From positions 186,001 through 250,000 of the forward strand of contig JAFEDR010000010.1 in NCBI GenBank assembly GCA_018241525.1: a stretch of DNA of 64,000 nt, in the 5' to 3' direction. Origin of the DNA: Pseudomonadota bacterium (lineage in GTDB: Bacteria > Pseudomonadota > Gammaproteobacteria > Steroidobacterales > Steroidobacteraceae). Below the pieces are notes generated by a model that was not told the origin of the DNA, ran no database searches, and was given only the letters and a program-made list of their open reading frames with translations. Within the stretch, counting starts at the first letter, position 1. Every line of letters begins with the position of its first letter. This document shows positions 39,255 to 48,388 of the stretch, one piece after another. The position numbers were made by a program, and so were the translations under genes.

Positions 39255-40139
39255 TCAGCAGGACGACCCCACGTACTTGAGCGGAACCTTGCCCTTCGCG
39301 CAGATCCAGAGCAATTGTCCGCTGCGCAGCATCGGGATGAACGAAAGCACGTCACCGTTGAGCACGCCGCCGCGGATCGTCACCTCGACGGCGCCGCCGT
39401 TGCCCACCGCCACGTGCGCCTGCGGCGTGTCAATCGGCGCAAACGTCTGCTCCGCCGCGGCCTCGGTTCGGGTCGGCAGGTGATGCCGGTGCGCGACGAA
39501 ACGGGTCACGGCGTCGCGCATGGGGGCCGCGCTCTCGAGCGCCGCCTTGACCTTGGGCTCTGGCGGGAGCTTCTCGTCTGCCGGCGGCACGGGCTGCTTC
39601 GCGACCTCGTGGGCGATCGTCGCGACCGACGCGCCGGTCGCCGGGTCGTTGCTGGCCGCCAGCTCGGCGTCGGTCATGTCCTTTTCCATGGCCTCGAGGT
39701 TCTCGCGGATGGTGCCCGCGAGCTCGTGGTCGGCCAGCGGCAGCGCGCGCTTGAGCCAGAGGCGCGCCAGCACGAGGTTGGGCTCGCCACTCGTCGGGTT
39801 CGCGTACAGCAGGCCTAGGTTGTTGGCGGCCTCGGCATTGCCGTGGTTCGCGGCGCGCTCGTACCAGAGCGCGGCGCCGTGTTCATCCGGCAGCACGCCG
39901 TCGCCGCGCTGGAGCGCGAAGGCCAGGTTGAACTCCGCGGCGGGCGCACCGTACTCCGCCGCGCGGCGATACCAGCGGACTGCCTCGGCGGCGTCGCGCC
40001 GCACGCCGATGCCGGTTCCGTAGAGGACACCGAGGTTGTTGAAGTAGCGCCCCAGCAGGAAGTGGCGCGACGTCGGCCAGCTCCAGACCGCGGCGAGCGC
40101 CGCCACGAACAGCAACGGGCCGATGAACTTCCTCGACAT
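39255..40139 (-). CDS. Sel1-repeat protein with pilin-like C-terminus
   Basis: 294 residues: a signal anchor (about 5-22), three Sel1-like repeats (about 33-145; GTGIGVRRDAAEAVRWYRRA, then PDEHGAALWYERAANHGNAE), a polar middle, and a C-terminal 70-residue domain that resembles a type IV pilin end (GGAVEVTIRGGVLNGDVLSF, then LLWICAKGKVPLKYVGSSC with the paired cysteines). The N-terminal pilin helix is missing. This fusion is unusual; it may bind or decorate pili. Confidence 0.6.
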   Translation of the reverse strand: MSRKFIGPLLFVAALAAVWSWPTSRHFLLGRYFNNLGVLYGTGIGVRRDAAEAVRWYRRAAEYGAPAAEFNLAFALQRGDGVLPDEHGAALWYERAANHGNAEAANNLGLLYANPTSGEPNLVLARLWLKRALPLADHELAGTIRENLEAMEKDMTDAELAASNDPATGASVATIAHEVAKQPVPPADEKLPPEPKVKAALESAAPMRDAVTRFVAHRHHLPTRTEAAAEQTFAPIDTPQAHVAVGNGGAVEVTIRGGVLNGDVLSFIPMLRSGQLLWICAKGKVPLKYVGSSC

Positions 40140-40206
40140 CTGCGGTTCCCTCCGCGACTTCTTGTTCCCTGGCTCGCGGGGCGCAGCCCTGTCCCGCGTG
40201 GTGTCC

Positions 40207-40389
40207 TCAGGCGCGCCCGGCGCGGGGCCCGAGCGCCAGCCAGAAGATGAACCCGACGATCGGGAATATCAGCACACCGACCGTCCAGAGCACCTTCTTG
40301 GTCGTGTCGGCGTTGCTCTGCACGATGTTGATGATCGCCCAGACGTCGGCGATCAGGAGCAGCACTCCCCAGAAACCTCGGCCGTACAT
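40207..40389 (-). CDS. PLDc_N domain small membrane protein
   Basis: 60 residues from ATG 40389. Two hydrophobic helices (about 6-24 and 33-53) with WAIINIVQSNADTTKKVLWT between them and the IFPIVGFIFWLALGPR ending characteristic of the phospholipase D N-terminal (PLDc_N) domain, here without a catalytic domain. Function unknown, probably a membrane anchor or a tiny transmembrane regulator. The long frame to 40683 is a shadow. Confidence 0.75.
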   Translation of the reverse strand: MYGRGFWGVLLLIADVWAIINIVQSNADTTKKVLWTVGVLIFPIVGFIFWLALGPRAGRA

Positions 40390-40701
40390 GCGTTCCCCCG
40401 GTGATCGACGGCCACGGTGCGTGACCCGCACCAGCTTGGCCCGCTCCCCTGCCTGAAGGAAGCTTCGCACAGCCCCGCTCGTCGCGCGAGCCGGGCGCTC
40501 CGTCGCGGCGCCACCTCCGCTGGCCGATCGAGCCCGGCCGGGCATACGTCGACGCGGTTTCCTTCGCTCTCGAGCGCCGCCACCCCGCGTTACCGGCGTA
40601 CCCCTCCGGTCCCGGCGTCCGCGAATGACTGGCCCGCTCTGCGCTTCGCCGTCCCGCGCAGACGGCTTGGTGGCGCGGGACACCCGGTCCTGGCCCGCGC
40701 C
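40390..40701. other. 312-base gap, no gene seen
   Basis: GC-rich, Arg/Ala-coding in all frames, without a plausible start, ribosome site or RNA fold that I can support. It separates the small PLDc_N gene from the end of the amidohydrolase gene, both on the minus strand. Confidence 0.4.
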
Positions 40702-42216
40702 TCAGCGCGCGGGGTGTCGCAGCACGCGCCCGGGGTGGCGGCCCGTCACCCGGCCACCATCGACGACCCACTCGCCGTGGACCATCACCGCCGGAATCCC
40801 GAGCGGCGGCGCGTCCGGATGCTCGACCGTGGCCTCATCGAGCACCGTCGCCGGATCGAACAGCACGAGGTCCGCGATCGCGCCCGGCGCGATGCGGCCG
40901 CGGTCCTTGAGGCCGAGGCGCGCGGCCGGGATGCCGGTCATCTTGTGGATCGCGGACTCGAGCGTCAGCGCGTGCTGCTCGCGCACGTAGCGGCCGAGAA
41001 TCCGCGGGAACGTGCCGGCACCGCGCGGGTGCGCGCCGTGCAGCTCACCGTCGGTGCAGAACGCAATGTCGGGATGCGCCACGAACCAGCGCACGTCGTC
41101 CTCGACCATCGAGGTGCCGATCACGTCCGCGAGCATCTCCTCCCGGCCGGGCTGCGGTTCGGTGGCGCGCACGATCCGCATGTACGTCTCAACCGGCGAG
41201 AGCTTCCAGATCGTGGCGATCTCGGCGAGCGTCTTGCCGGCGACCGAGGGATCCGGCGGGTAGTGTGCGAGCCGCACCGCGGCCGGGCCGCCGTTCGCGA
41301 CCAGCGCGGCCTCAACCTTGGCCGGATTGTAGAAGTCGCGGTCCGGCACCATCACGCGGATCGTCGAGTGCCAGTACGTGTACGGATAGACGTCGGCCCA
41401 GAGCGTGACGCCCTCGCGCTTCGCTCGGGCGAACAGGGCCGGCATGCGCGACGCCGCCTCGTGCCAGTGCGGCGGCGAGCTCAGCTTGATGTGCGTGATC
41501 TCGACCGGCAGGTGCGCCTCGCGCCCGATCCGCACGAGCTCGTCGAATGCCTCGAACACGCCGTCCGCCTCGTCGCGGACGTGGCTGATGTAGAAGCCGT
41601 GGGCACGCGCCGCGACCTTGGACAGCTCGATGACCTCCTCGGTCGTCGAGAAGTGCGCGGCTTCGTACTCGAGGCCGGTCGAGAGGCCGAACGCGCCGCT
41701 GGCGAGCTCCTGCCTGAGCAGGCGCTGCATCGTTGCGAGCTCCGCCGGCGTCGAGGGGCGGTAGAGGTCCTTGCCCATCGCCTGCTCGCGCAGCGTCGCG
41801 TGCCCCGCCATGCTGGCGACGTTGATCGCGACCGGGGTCTTCTCGAGCTTCGCGTACCAGTCCGCGAGCGGGAACGGGGCATCGCCGTCCTGCCCGACCA
41901 GGATGGTCGTCGCACCCTGGCGCGTGACAGCGCCGGCGTCTCGGTCCTCGAGCAGACCGCCGTCGCCATGGCTGTGCATGTCGATGAAGCCCGGGGCGAG
42001 CGCGAGGCCCTTGACCTCGCGGACCGCCTCCCCCTTCTGGGGCGCGAGCGCCGAACCGACGGCGACGATGCGGCTGCCTTGGATACGCACGTCGGCGACC
42101 CGGCCCGGCGCGCCCGTGCCGTCGTAGACCGTCGCGCCCTGCAGCAGGATGTCGGCAGCGCAAAGGGACGGTACCGCAGCGAGGCACAAGGTCGGGATCA
42201 GGGATCGCAGCAGCAT
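40702..42216 (-). CDS. N-acyl-D-amino-acid deacylase family amidohydrolase
   Basis: 504 residues with a signal peptide (about 1-20, LIPTLCLAAVPSLCA). Amidohydrolase beta-sandwich start (DILLQGATVYDGTGAPGRVA), metal motif in APGFIDMHSHGDG, then ISHVRDEADGVFEAFDELV, EITHIKLSS and the aspartate-bearing AFCTDGE. This is the D-aminoacylase group, which releases D-amino acids from N-acyl forms; here the enzyme should act in the periplasm. GGAG lies 8 bases before ATG 42216. Confidence 0.85.
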   Translation of the reverse strand: MLLRSLIPTLCLAAVPSLCAADILLQGATVYDGTGAPGRVADVRIQGSRIVAVGSALAPQKGEAVREVKGLALAPGFIDMHSHGDGGLLEDRDAGAVTRQGATTILVGQDGDAPFPLADWYAKLEKTPVAINVASMAGHATLREQAMGKDLYRPSTPAELATMQRLLRQELASGAFGLSTGLEYEAAHFSTTEEVIELSKVAARAHGFYISHVRDEADGVFEAFDELVRIGREAHLPVEITHIKLSSPPHWHEAASRMPALFARAKREGVTLWADVYPYTYWHSTIRVMVPDRDFYNPAKVEAALVANGGPAAVRLAHYPPDPSVAGKTLAEIATIWKLSPVETYMRIVRATEPQPGREEMLADVIGTSMVEDDVRWFVAHPDIAFCTDGELHGAHPRGAGTFPRILGRYVREQHALTLESAIHKMTGIPAARLGLKDRGRIAPGAIADLVLFDPATVLDEATVEHPDAPPLGIPAVMVHGEWVVDGGRVTGRHPGRVLRHPAR

Positions 42217-42302
42217 CGGTGTCTCCGGCGTCGTTCGAGTGCAAAGCGCGGTCGCGGGCAGGGACGACTGCCCTGCCCTGCGACGGCGGGATCGGCTGGG
42301 GC

Positions 42303-42521
42303 CTAACAGCAGCGCGGCTTGGCGGCCCCGTAGCGGCGGTCGATCGCCATCCGGTGGAACTCGCGCTCGGTGGGCAGCGGCCGTTCCGGGTGGTGTTCGC
42401 GCAGGTGCTCGCAATAGCGGTCGAAGTCCGGGATGCCGAACACCTGCTTGAAGGCCCGCTGCAGGCGCTGCCAGCGCCCGGCGGGCCGGGCCGGGCCGCG
42501 CGCCATCGCCGCGCCACTCAT
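42303..42521 (-). CDS. YbdD/YjiX family small protein
   Basis: 72 residues. GIPDFDRYCEHLREHHPERP and TEREFHRMAIDRRYG are typical of the YbdD/YjiX family, which is nearly always encoded just after a CstA/BtsT carbon-starvation transporter. Ends with two cysteines (KPRCC). Its ATG overlaps the cstA stop (ATGA), so the pair is co-translated. The role of the small protein with the transporter is not settled. Confidence 0.9.
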   Translation of the reverse strand: MSGAAMARGPARPAGRWQRLQRAFKQVFGIPDFDRYCEHLREHHPERPLPTEREFHRMAIDRRYGAAKPRCC

Positions 42522-44584
42522 GACGCGGCCCGCGGGGCTGCGCCCTCGCCGGGCAGCTCGACCGCGGTCGGCTGCGACTGGCCGAGCGCGCGCAGGCAGA
42601 TGCGGATCGCGAACACGCACATCAGCACCACGAGCACCACGAACAGGCTGCAGACCACCGCGTCGAGGTAGTTGTTGAAGATCACCCGATCCATCTCGGC
42701 CGCGCTCTTCGCCGGGGCGAGGATCTTGCCCTCGGCCGCCGCTGCGCCAAACTTGTGCGCGAGCGCCAGGAAGCCGATCTTGGGATCGGGGCTGAAGATC
42801 TTCTGAACACCGGCCGTCAGGGTCGTGACCAGCAGCCAGGCGGTCGGCACCAGCGTCACCCACGCGTAGCGCTCGCGCTTCATCTTGACGAGCACGCTCG
42901 AGCACAGCAGCAGCGCGATGCCGGCGAGCATCTGGTTGCCGACGCCGAAGAGCTGCCACAGCGTGTTGATGCCGCCGAGCGGGTCGATCACGCCCTGGTA
43001 GAGGAAGTAGCCCCACGCCGCGACGCACAGCACGGTCGCGAGCAGGTTCGCCGGCAGGTACTGCGTGCGGCCGAGCGGCGCGTACACGTGGCCGAGCATG
43101 TCCTGGATCATGAAGCGGCCGGCGCGCGTGCCGGCATCCACCGCGGTCAGGATGAACAGCGCCTCGAACAGGATCGCGAAGTGGTACCAGATCGCCATCA
43201 TGGTCTTGCCGCCGACCGCGGTCGCGAGGATCTGCGCCATGCCGACCGCGAGCGTCGGTGCGCCGCCGGCGCGCGACAGGATGGTCTTCTCGCCGATGTC
43301 GGCGGCGGTCGCGGTGATCATGTCCGGGGTGATCGTGAAGCCCCAGCCCGAGATCACCTGCGCGGCGTCGACCGCGGTCTTGCCGATCACCGCCGCGGGC
43401 GAGTTCATCGCGAAGTACACGCCCGGGTCGAGCACGCAGGCGGCGGTCAGCGCCATGATCGCGACGAAGGACTCGGTCAGCATGCCGCCAAAGCCGATCA
43501 GCGGCATGTGCGACTCGCGCTCGACCATCTTCGGCGTGGTGCCAGAGGAGATCAGCGAGTGGAAGCCCGACACCGCGCCGCAGGCGATCGTGATGAACAG
43601 GAACGGGAACAGCTTGCCGGAGAACACCGGCCCGGAGCCGTCGATGAACAGCGTCGTCTTCGGCATCGCGAGCGGCGGCGCGACGTAGTAGATGCCGATG
43701 GCGAGCGCCAGCACCGTGCCGATCTTGAGGAACGTCGACAGGTAGTCGCGCGGCGCCAGCATCAGCCACACCGGCAGGCTCGCGGCGATGCCGCCGTACA
43801 GGATCAGCGCCCAGGCGAGCGCGGGGCCGCTCAGCGTGAAGAGCGGTCCCCAGGACGGGTCGTCGGCGACCGCGCGGCCGTAGACCAGCGCGAGCAGCAA
43901 GAGGACGACGCCGATCGCCGAGGCCTCGAGCACCTTGCCCGGCCGGATGAAGCGCATGTAGACGCCCATCAGGATCGCGATCGGGATGGTCGCGGCGATC
44001 GTGAACAGCCCCCACGGGCTCGCGGTCAGCGCCTTGACGACGACCAGCGCGAGCACTGCCAGGATGATGATCATGATCGCGAGCACGCCGACCAGCGCGA
44101 GCCCGCCCGGCACCGGCCCGAGCTCCATCTTGATCATCTGGCCGAGCGACTTGCCGTCGCGCCGCACCGAGGCGAACAGCACGATGAAGTCCTGCACCGC
44201 GCCGGCGACCACGACGCCGACCAGGATCCACAGCGTGCCCGGCAGGTAGCCCATCTGCGCGGCGAGCACCGGGCCCACCAGCGGCCCGGCGCCGGCGATG
44301 GCTGCGAAGTGGTGGCCGTACAGCACCCACTTGTTGGTCGGGACATAGTCGAGGCCGTCGTTGTGCCGCAGCGCCGGGGTCATGCGCGTGTCGTCGAGCC
44401 GCAGCACGCGCTGGGCGATGAAGCGCCCGTAGAACCGGTAGGCGATGAAGTAGACGCACAGCGCCGCAGTCACGAGCCAGACGGCGTTGACCGATTCGCC
44501 GTGGCCGAGGGCGAGCATCGCAAACGAGGCGGCGCCGAGCAGCGCCACCAGCAGCCAGCCGAGCATCGAACCCAACTTGTTCAT
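42518..44584 (-). CDS. cstA: carbon starvation protein CstA, pyruvate/peptide transporter
   Basis: 688 residues, a polytopic inner-membrane protein with roughly 16-18 helices. Family hallmarks: NKWVLYGHHFAAIAGAGPLV, MGYLPGTLWILVGVVVAGAV, SGFHSLISSGTTPKM and the C-terminal CstA domain (LFEALFILTAVDAGTRAGRF). E. coli CstA and BtsT take up peptides or pyruvate. It pairs with the overlapping YbdD-type gene. ATG 44584 starts the conserved MNKLGSMLGWLLVALLGA. Confidence 0.95.
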   Translation of the reverse strand: MNKLGSMLGWLLVALLGAASFAMLALGHGESVNAVWLVTAALCVYFIAYRFYGRFIAQRVLRLDDTRMTPALRHNDGLDYVPTNKWVLYGHHFAAIAGAGPLVGPVLAAQMGYLPGTLWILVGVVVAGAVQDFIVLFASVRRDGKSLGQMIKMELGPVPGGLALVGVLAIMIIILAVLALVVVKALTASPWGLFTIAATIPIAILMGVYMRFIRPGKVLEASAIGVVLLLLALVYGRAVADDPSWGPLFTLSGPALAWALILYGGIAASLPVWLMLAPRDYLSTFLKIGTVLALAIGIYYVAPPLAMPKTTLFIDGSGPVFSGKLFPFLFITIACGAVSGFHSLISSGTTPKMVERESHMPLIGFGGMLTESFVAIMALTAACVLDPGVYFAMNSPAAVIGKTAVDAAQVISGWGFTITPDMITATAADIGEKTILSRAGGAPTLAVGMAQILATAVGGKTMMAIWYHFAILFEALFILTAVDAGTRAGRFMIQDMLGHVYAPLGRTQYLPANLLATVLCVAAWGYFLYQGVIDPLGGINTLWQLFGVGNQMLAGIALLLCSSVLVKMKRERYAWVTLVPTAWLLVTTLTAGVQKIFSPDPKIGFLALAHKFGAAAAEGKILAPAKSAAEMDRVIFNNYLDAVVCSLFVVLVVLMCVFAIRICLRALGQSQPTAVELPGEGAAPRAAS

Positions 44585-44754
44585 GAATCCCCCCAGGAGC
44601 GCAGCCAGGCAGCCGCGGTCGCCGGGGGCACGCCCCGCCCGCGCCGCGCGCCGCGCGACGGCGTGCGCCGCGCGGTCGTGTCCGGCAAAGGCTACCGTCG
44701 GCCCGGAAGCCACGCAAGGCGCCACCGCGGCGGGTTAAGTCGCCGCGCGCCGCC

Positions 44755-45864
44755 TCAGGGGCCGGCTTCGCTCAACTGGTAGCTCGCCGCCTCGAGCCAG
44801 CGCGGCTCAATCTCGACGCCCCAGCCGGGCTCCGCCGGGATCGTCACGTGACCGTCGACGACGGCGAACGGGTCGCCGCGGAAGAGCCCGTCCTGCCACG
44901 GGTAGTAGTCGCTGCCCTCGATCGAGAGCTCGAGATAGGGACCTGCGTTCCCGATCGCGCCGAGCAGGTGCATCGTGCAGATCGTGACCAGCGACAGGTT
45001 CGCGCTGTGCGGCGTGACCGGCAGGCCGGCGGCGGCCGCGAGCCGCACCACCTCGAGCGTGCGCGCGAGGCCGCCCATGTACATGACATCCGGCTGCAGC
45101 ACGTCGACCGCGCGCAGCTCGACCATGCGCGCCCAGATGGCGAGGTCCCAGTCCTGCTCTCCGCCCGTGACGTCGAGCGCGAGCGCCGCGGTGACCTCGC
45201 GGGTCTGCTCGAGGTGCCAGTACGGGCACGGCTCCTCGAAGTGGCCGATGCCCTCCGCCTCGAGCAGCCGCCCGACCTCGATCGCGCGGCGCGGTGAGAA
45301 GCCGCTGTTGGCGTCGACGAGCTTCGCGACGCCCTCGCCGAGTGCGCGTGCGACCACCGGCACGATCGCCTCGGTGCGGCCCGGCCACTCGTCGACGTCG
45401 CGACCGCACTCGGCGCCGACGCGCCACTTGAAGGCGTCGAAGCCATGGCGGTCGCGCAGCCGCAGGAAGCGCTCGGCCTCGGCCTCGGGCCGGATGTCGC
45501 GCTTCATCGACGAGCCGTAGGCGCGCAGCCGGCGCGGGCGGCCGCCGAGGAGCTCGACCACCGGCTTGCCGGCGCGCCGCCCGTGCAGGTCCCAGAGCGC
45601 CGTATCGAGTCCGGCCAGCGCGCGGCAGCGGTAGCTGCCCGGGAACTTGTGCTCGCGCTCCTCGATGCGTGCGACGAGGCCGCCAATGTCGTCGGTCGGC
45701 GCGCCGAGCGCCCACGGCGCGACCTGGCGGTGGAAGATCGTGGCGGTGATGTCGGCGTGGTACGTCGAGGTCTGGCCCCAGCCGATCTCGCCCGAGTCGG
45801 TCGTCAGCTTCACGAAGCAGACGTAGGTGTTCGAGAAGGTCTCGAGGCGGGCGATGCGGCTCAT
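44755..45864 (-). CDS. enolase-superfamily dehydratase/epimerase (mandelate racemase type)
   Basis: 369 residues. N-terminal capping domain and C-terminal barrel with the metal ligands in sequence: Asp in KLVDANSGFS, Glu in FEEPCPYW and Glu in VTGGEQDWD; the acid/base lysine lies in FDAFKWRVG and a histidine in VTPHSAN. These mark the mandelate racemase/galactarate dehydratase-like branch. The substrate (a sugar acid most likely) cannot be told. Divergent from the arginase gene 113 bases away. Confidence 0.85.
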   Translation of the reverse strand: MSRIARLETFSNTYVCFVKLTTDSGEIGWGQTSTYHADITATIFHRQVAPWALGAPTDDIGGLVARIEEREHKFPGSYRCRALAGLDTALWDLHGRRAGKPVVELLGGRPRRLRAYGSSMKRDIRPEAEAERFLRLRDRHGFDAFKWRVGAECGRDVDEWPGRTEAIVPVVARALGEGVAKLVDANSGFSPRRAIEVGRLLEAEGIGHFEEPCPYWHLEQTREVTAALALDVTGGEQDWDLAIWARMVELRAVDVLQPDVMYMGGLARTLEVVRLAAAAGLPVTPHSANLSLVTICTMHLLGAIGNAGPYLELSIEGSDYYPWQDGLFRGDPFAVVDGHVTIPAEPGWGVEIEPRWLEAASYQLSEAGP

Positions 45865-45977
45865 GGATCGGCTCGAGGTCCGGCGCGGGAGTCGGCGCGC
45901 GATCCGCCATTGTCGCACCGCCGCAGGCGCGCGGCCCGGCCGCGGGCCGGGGACGGCGGATTCGGTAGACTAGGCCG

Positions 45978-46910
45978 ATGACGTCCCGCCACCCGCCCGC
46001 CGTGACGCTGATCGGTGCCCCGACCGACGTCGGTGCCGCGGACCGGGGCGCGTCGATGGGTCCGGAGGCGATGCGGGTCGCCGGCCTCGCCAGCGCCCTC
46101 GCCGCCCGTGGGCTCGACGTCAACGACCTCGGCAACCTCGCCGGTCCCGGCAATCCCGCCCGTCCGCCGGTCGAGGGCTACCGCCACCTCGAGGAGGTCG
46201 TCGCCTGGAACCGCGCCGTGCACGACGCGGTCGGCTCGGAACTCGCCCGCGGGCGCCTGCCGATCCTGCTCGGCGGGGATCACTGCCTCGCGATCGGCTC
46301 GATCAGCGCGGTCGCGCGCCACTGCCGCGAGCGCGGCCGCCGGCTCCGCGTGCTGTGGCTCGACGCGCACGCGGACTTCAACACGCCGGAGCTCTCGCCG
46401 AGCGGCAACATCCACGGCATGCCGGTCGCGTGCCTGTACGGCTTCGGGCCGGCCTCGCTGACCGGGCTCGGCGGGCGCGCCCCGGCACTCGAACCCGAGG
46501 CGATCCGCCAGGTCGGGATCCGCAGCGTCGATCCCGGCGAGAAGCGCTTCGTGCATGCGCAGGGCCTCGAGGTCTTCGACATGCGCTACATCGACGAGCA
46601 CGGCATGCGCGTGACGATGGAGCAGGCGCTGCTCGGGCTCGACGACGAGACGCACCTGCACGTCAGCTTCGACGTTGACTTCCTCGATCCGGAGATCGCG
46701 CCGGGTGTGCTGACCACGGTGCCGGGCGGACCGACCTACCGCGAGGCGCAGCTCTGCATGGAGATGATCGCCGACACCGGCCGGCTCGCCTCGCTGGACG
46801 TCGTCGAGCTCAACCCCGCGCTCGACATCCGCAACCGCACCGCGGCGCTCGCGGTCGACCTGATCGAGTCGCTGTTCGGCAAGAGCACGCTGATGCGGGA
46901 GGGCCGCTAG
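45978..46910 (+). CDS. rocF: arginase
   Basis: 310 residues of the ureohydrolase family. Mn ligands are in GGDHCLAIGSIS, WLDAHADFNTP and SFDVDFLDPEIAPG; the APTDVGAADRGASMGPEAMR start is that of arginases. It converts arginine to ornithine and urea. No transporter, ornithine aminotransferase or rocR-type regulator is near. The ArsC-like gene follows by 25 bases and may share its transcript. Confidence 0.9.
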   Translation: MTSRHPPAVTLIGAPTDVGAADRGASMGPEAMRVAGLASALAARGLDVNDLGNLAGPGNPARPPVEGYRHLEEVVAWNRAVHDAVGSELARGRLPILLGGDHCLAIGSISAVARHCRERGRRLRVLWLDAHADFNTPELSPSGNIHGMPVACLYGFGPASLTGLGGRAPALEPEAIRQVGIRSVDPGEKRFVHAQGLEVFDMRYIDEHGMRVTMEQALLGLDDETHLHVSFDVDFLDPEIAPGVLTTVPGGPTYREAQLCMEMIADTGRLASLDVVELNPALDIRNRTAALAVDLIESLFGKSTLMREGR

Positions 46911-46935
46911 GCTCCCGGCGGCCGACGCGAATCGT

Positions 46936-47430
46936 ATGAGCGAGCGACCCTACCGCGTGCTCTTCCTGTGCACCGGCAACTCCTCGCGCAGCATCCTGGC
47001 CGAGGCGCTCTTGAACGACCTGGGCCACGGTCTGTTCCGCGCCTACAGCGCCGGCAGCTTCCCGAAAGGTGGGGTCCACCCGCTCGCGCTCGCGCTGTTG
47101 CGGCGGCTCGGCCTGCACACCGAGGGCCTGCGGACCAAGTCGTGGGACGAGTTTGCCGCGCCCGGGGCGCCGGCGCTCGACTTCGTGATCACGGTCTGCG
47201 ACGACGCGGCGGGCGAGCTTTGCCCGGTCTGGCCCGGGCACCCGGTCGTCGCCCATTGGGGACTGCCCGACCCGGCGCACGTCGAGGGCGACGAGGCGAC
47301 GCGCGCCGCTGCCTTCGACGCGACCTTCCGCGCGCTCGAGCAGCGCATCCGCGAGCTGACCCGGCTGCCGCTCTCGGCGCTCGACCGGCTGGCGGCGCGC
47401 GAGGCGGTCGGCCGGATCGGCAACGCCTGA
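46936..47430 (+). CDS. low-molecular-weight phosphatase-type arsenate reductase
   Basis: 164 residues. The phosphate-binding loop LFLCTGNSSRS holds catalytic Cys12, as in LMW protein tyrosine phosphatases and thioredoxin-linked arsenate reductases. KSWDEFAAPGAPALDFVITV and CDDAAGELCPVWPGHPVVAHW match the ArsC group, with the extra cysteines used in the redox relay. There is no arsR, arsB or arsH beside it, so the arsenate role is by family only. Confidence 0.85.
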   Translation: MSERPYRVLFLCTGNSSRSILAEALLNDLGHGLFRAYSAGSFPKGGVHPLALALLRRLGLHTEGLRTKSWDEFAAPGAPALDFVITVCDDAAGELCPVWPGHPVVAHWGLPDPAHVEGDEATRAAAFDATFRALEQRIRELTRLPLSALDRLAAREAVGRIGNA

Positions 47431-47442
47431 GGCGGGCGGCCC

Positions 47443-47847
47443 TCAGGCGGCCGCGAACTCCTTGCCGGCGTAACGCGCGTCGACGCCGCGGATGTGCGCC
47501 TTCAGCCAGTTGCTGAGGAAGTAGAAGAAGTCGTTGCCGAGTTCGCCGCTCGCGTGGAAGCGGCGCGCATGCTCGCGGAAGCGCTCGAGCAGGCTGGCGT
47601 GCAGCAGCCGGTGGCGATTCGCGTTCGGGTAGCCGATCCGGTCCATGTACGCCTCCTCGTCGCGGAAGTGCCTGACGGTGCAGTCGCCGAGCGCATCGAG
47701 GGCCTTGGCGAGCTCGGCCCGGCCGGCCTTCGCCGCGTGCAGCTCGTGGAGGCCGTTCATGAGGCGGATCAGGGTCTCGTGTTCCTGGTCCATCTCGGCG
47801 ATGCCGAGGCCGTAGCGGGCCGGGTCCCACTGGAAGAAGCTGGCCAT
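47443..47847 (-). CDS. bacteriohemerythrin
   Basis: 134-residue four-helix protein with diiron ligands in order: MDQEHETLI, TVRHFRDEEAYM, NRHRLLHASLL and NWLKAHIRGVDARY. Binds oxygen reversibly, and is thought to sense or deliver it. It is a single domain without a fused receptor or cyclase. It converges with the arsenate reductase gene, 12 bases apart. Confidence 0.92.
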   Translation of the reverse strand: MASFFQWDPARYGLGIAEMDQEHETLIRLMNGLHELHAAKAGRAELAKALDALGDCTVRHFRDEEAYMDRIGYPNANRHRLLHASLLERFREHARRFHASGELGNDFFYFLSNWLKAHIRGVDARYAGKEFAAA

Positions 47848-47973
47848 GCGTGACTCCTGGCGCGGGGCGCGCGTACCCTTGCTATCGGCGCCCCGGCCGG
47901 CCGCTGGCTAGGTGCTTGCCGCAGCCCCGCGCCGCGGCCAGACCACGAACGAAACTGCACTAGGGGGTATCCG

Positions 47974-48363
47974 ATGACGACCGAGCTCAAGTACCTGGCG
48001 CTCGTGACGCTGCTCACGGGCCTGACATGGCTGCCGTACATCCTGAACACGGTGATGGTGCGCGGCCTCGTCGACGCGGTCGGCTACCCCGAGAACCCGA
48101 AGCCGCTCGCTCCGTGGGCGCGTCGCATGAAGGCGGCCCACTACAACTCGGTCGAGAACCTGGTCGTGTTCGCGACGCTGGTGCTGATCGCGCACGCGGC
48201 CGGCATCTCGAACGCGGCCATCGCGGGTTCGGCGACGGTGTACTTCTGGGCGCGGGTCGTGCACCTCGCCGCCTACACCTTCGGCATTCCGTGGGTCCGC
48301 ACCCTCGCCTTCGCGGTCGGCGTCGGCTGCCAGCTCTGCGTCGCCTGGCACGTGCTGGCCTGA
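47974..48363 (+). CDS. MAPEG family membrane protein
   Basis: 129 residues with four membrane helices (about 5-25, 55-80, 83-100, 108-126). ARRMKAAHYNSVENLVVFAT matches the glutathione-binding region of the MAPEG family (microsomal glutathione transferase-like); the bacterial members are mostly uncharacterised. RBS AGGGGGTATCCG sits before ATG 47974. Confidence 0.85.
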   Translation: MTTELKYLALVTLLTGLTWLPYILNTVMVRGLVDAVGYPENPKPLAPWARRMKAAHYNSVENLVVFATLVLIAHAAGISNAAIAGSATVYFWARVVHLAAYTFGIPWVRTLAFAVGVGCQLCVAWHVLA

Positions 48364-48388
48364 ACGCGGCGCCCGTGCCGCGACGGCC

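Noticed and set aside
44807..46153. A 448-codon minus-strand frame over the enolase-superfamily and arginase genes
   Set aside because: It is a shadow of both genes; the true frames have metal-ligand motifs in the right order.
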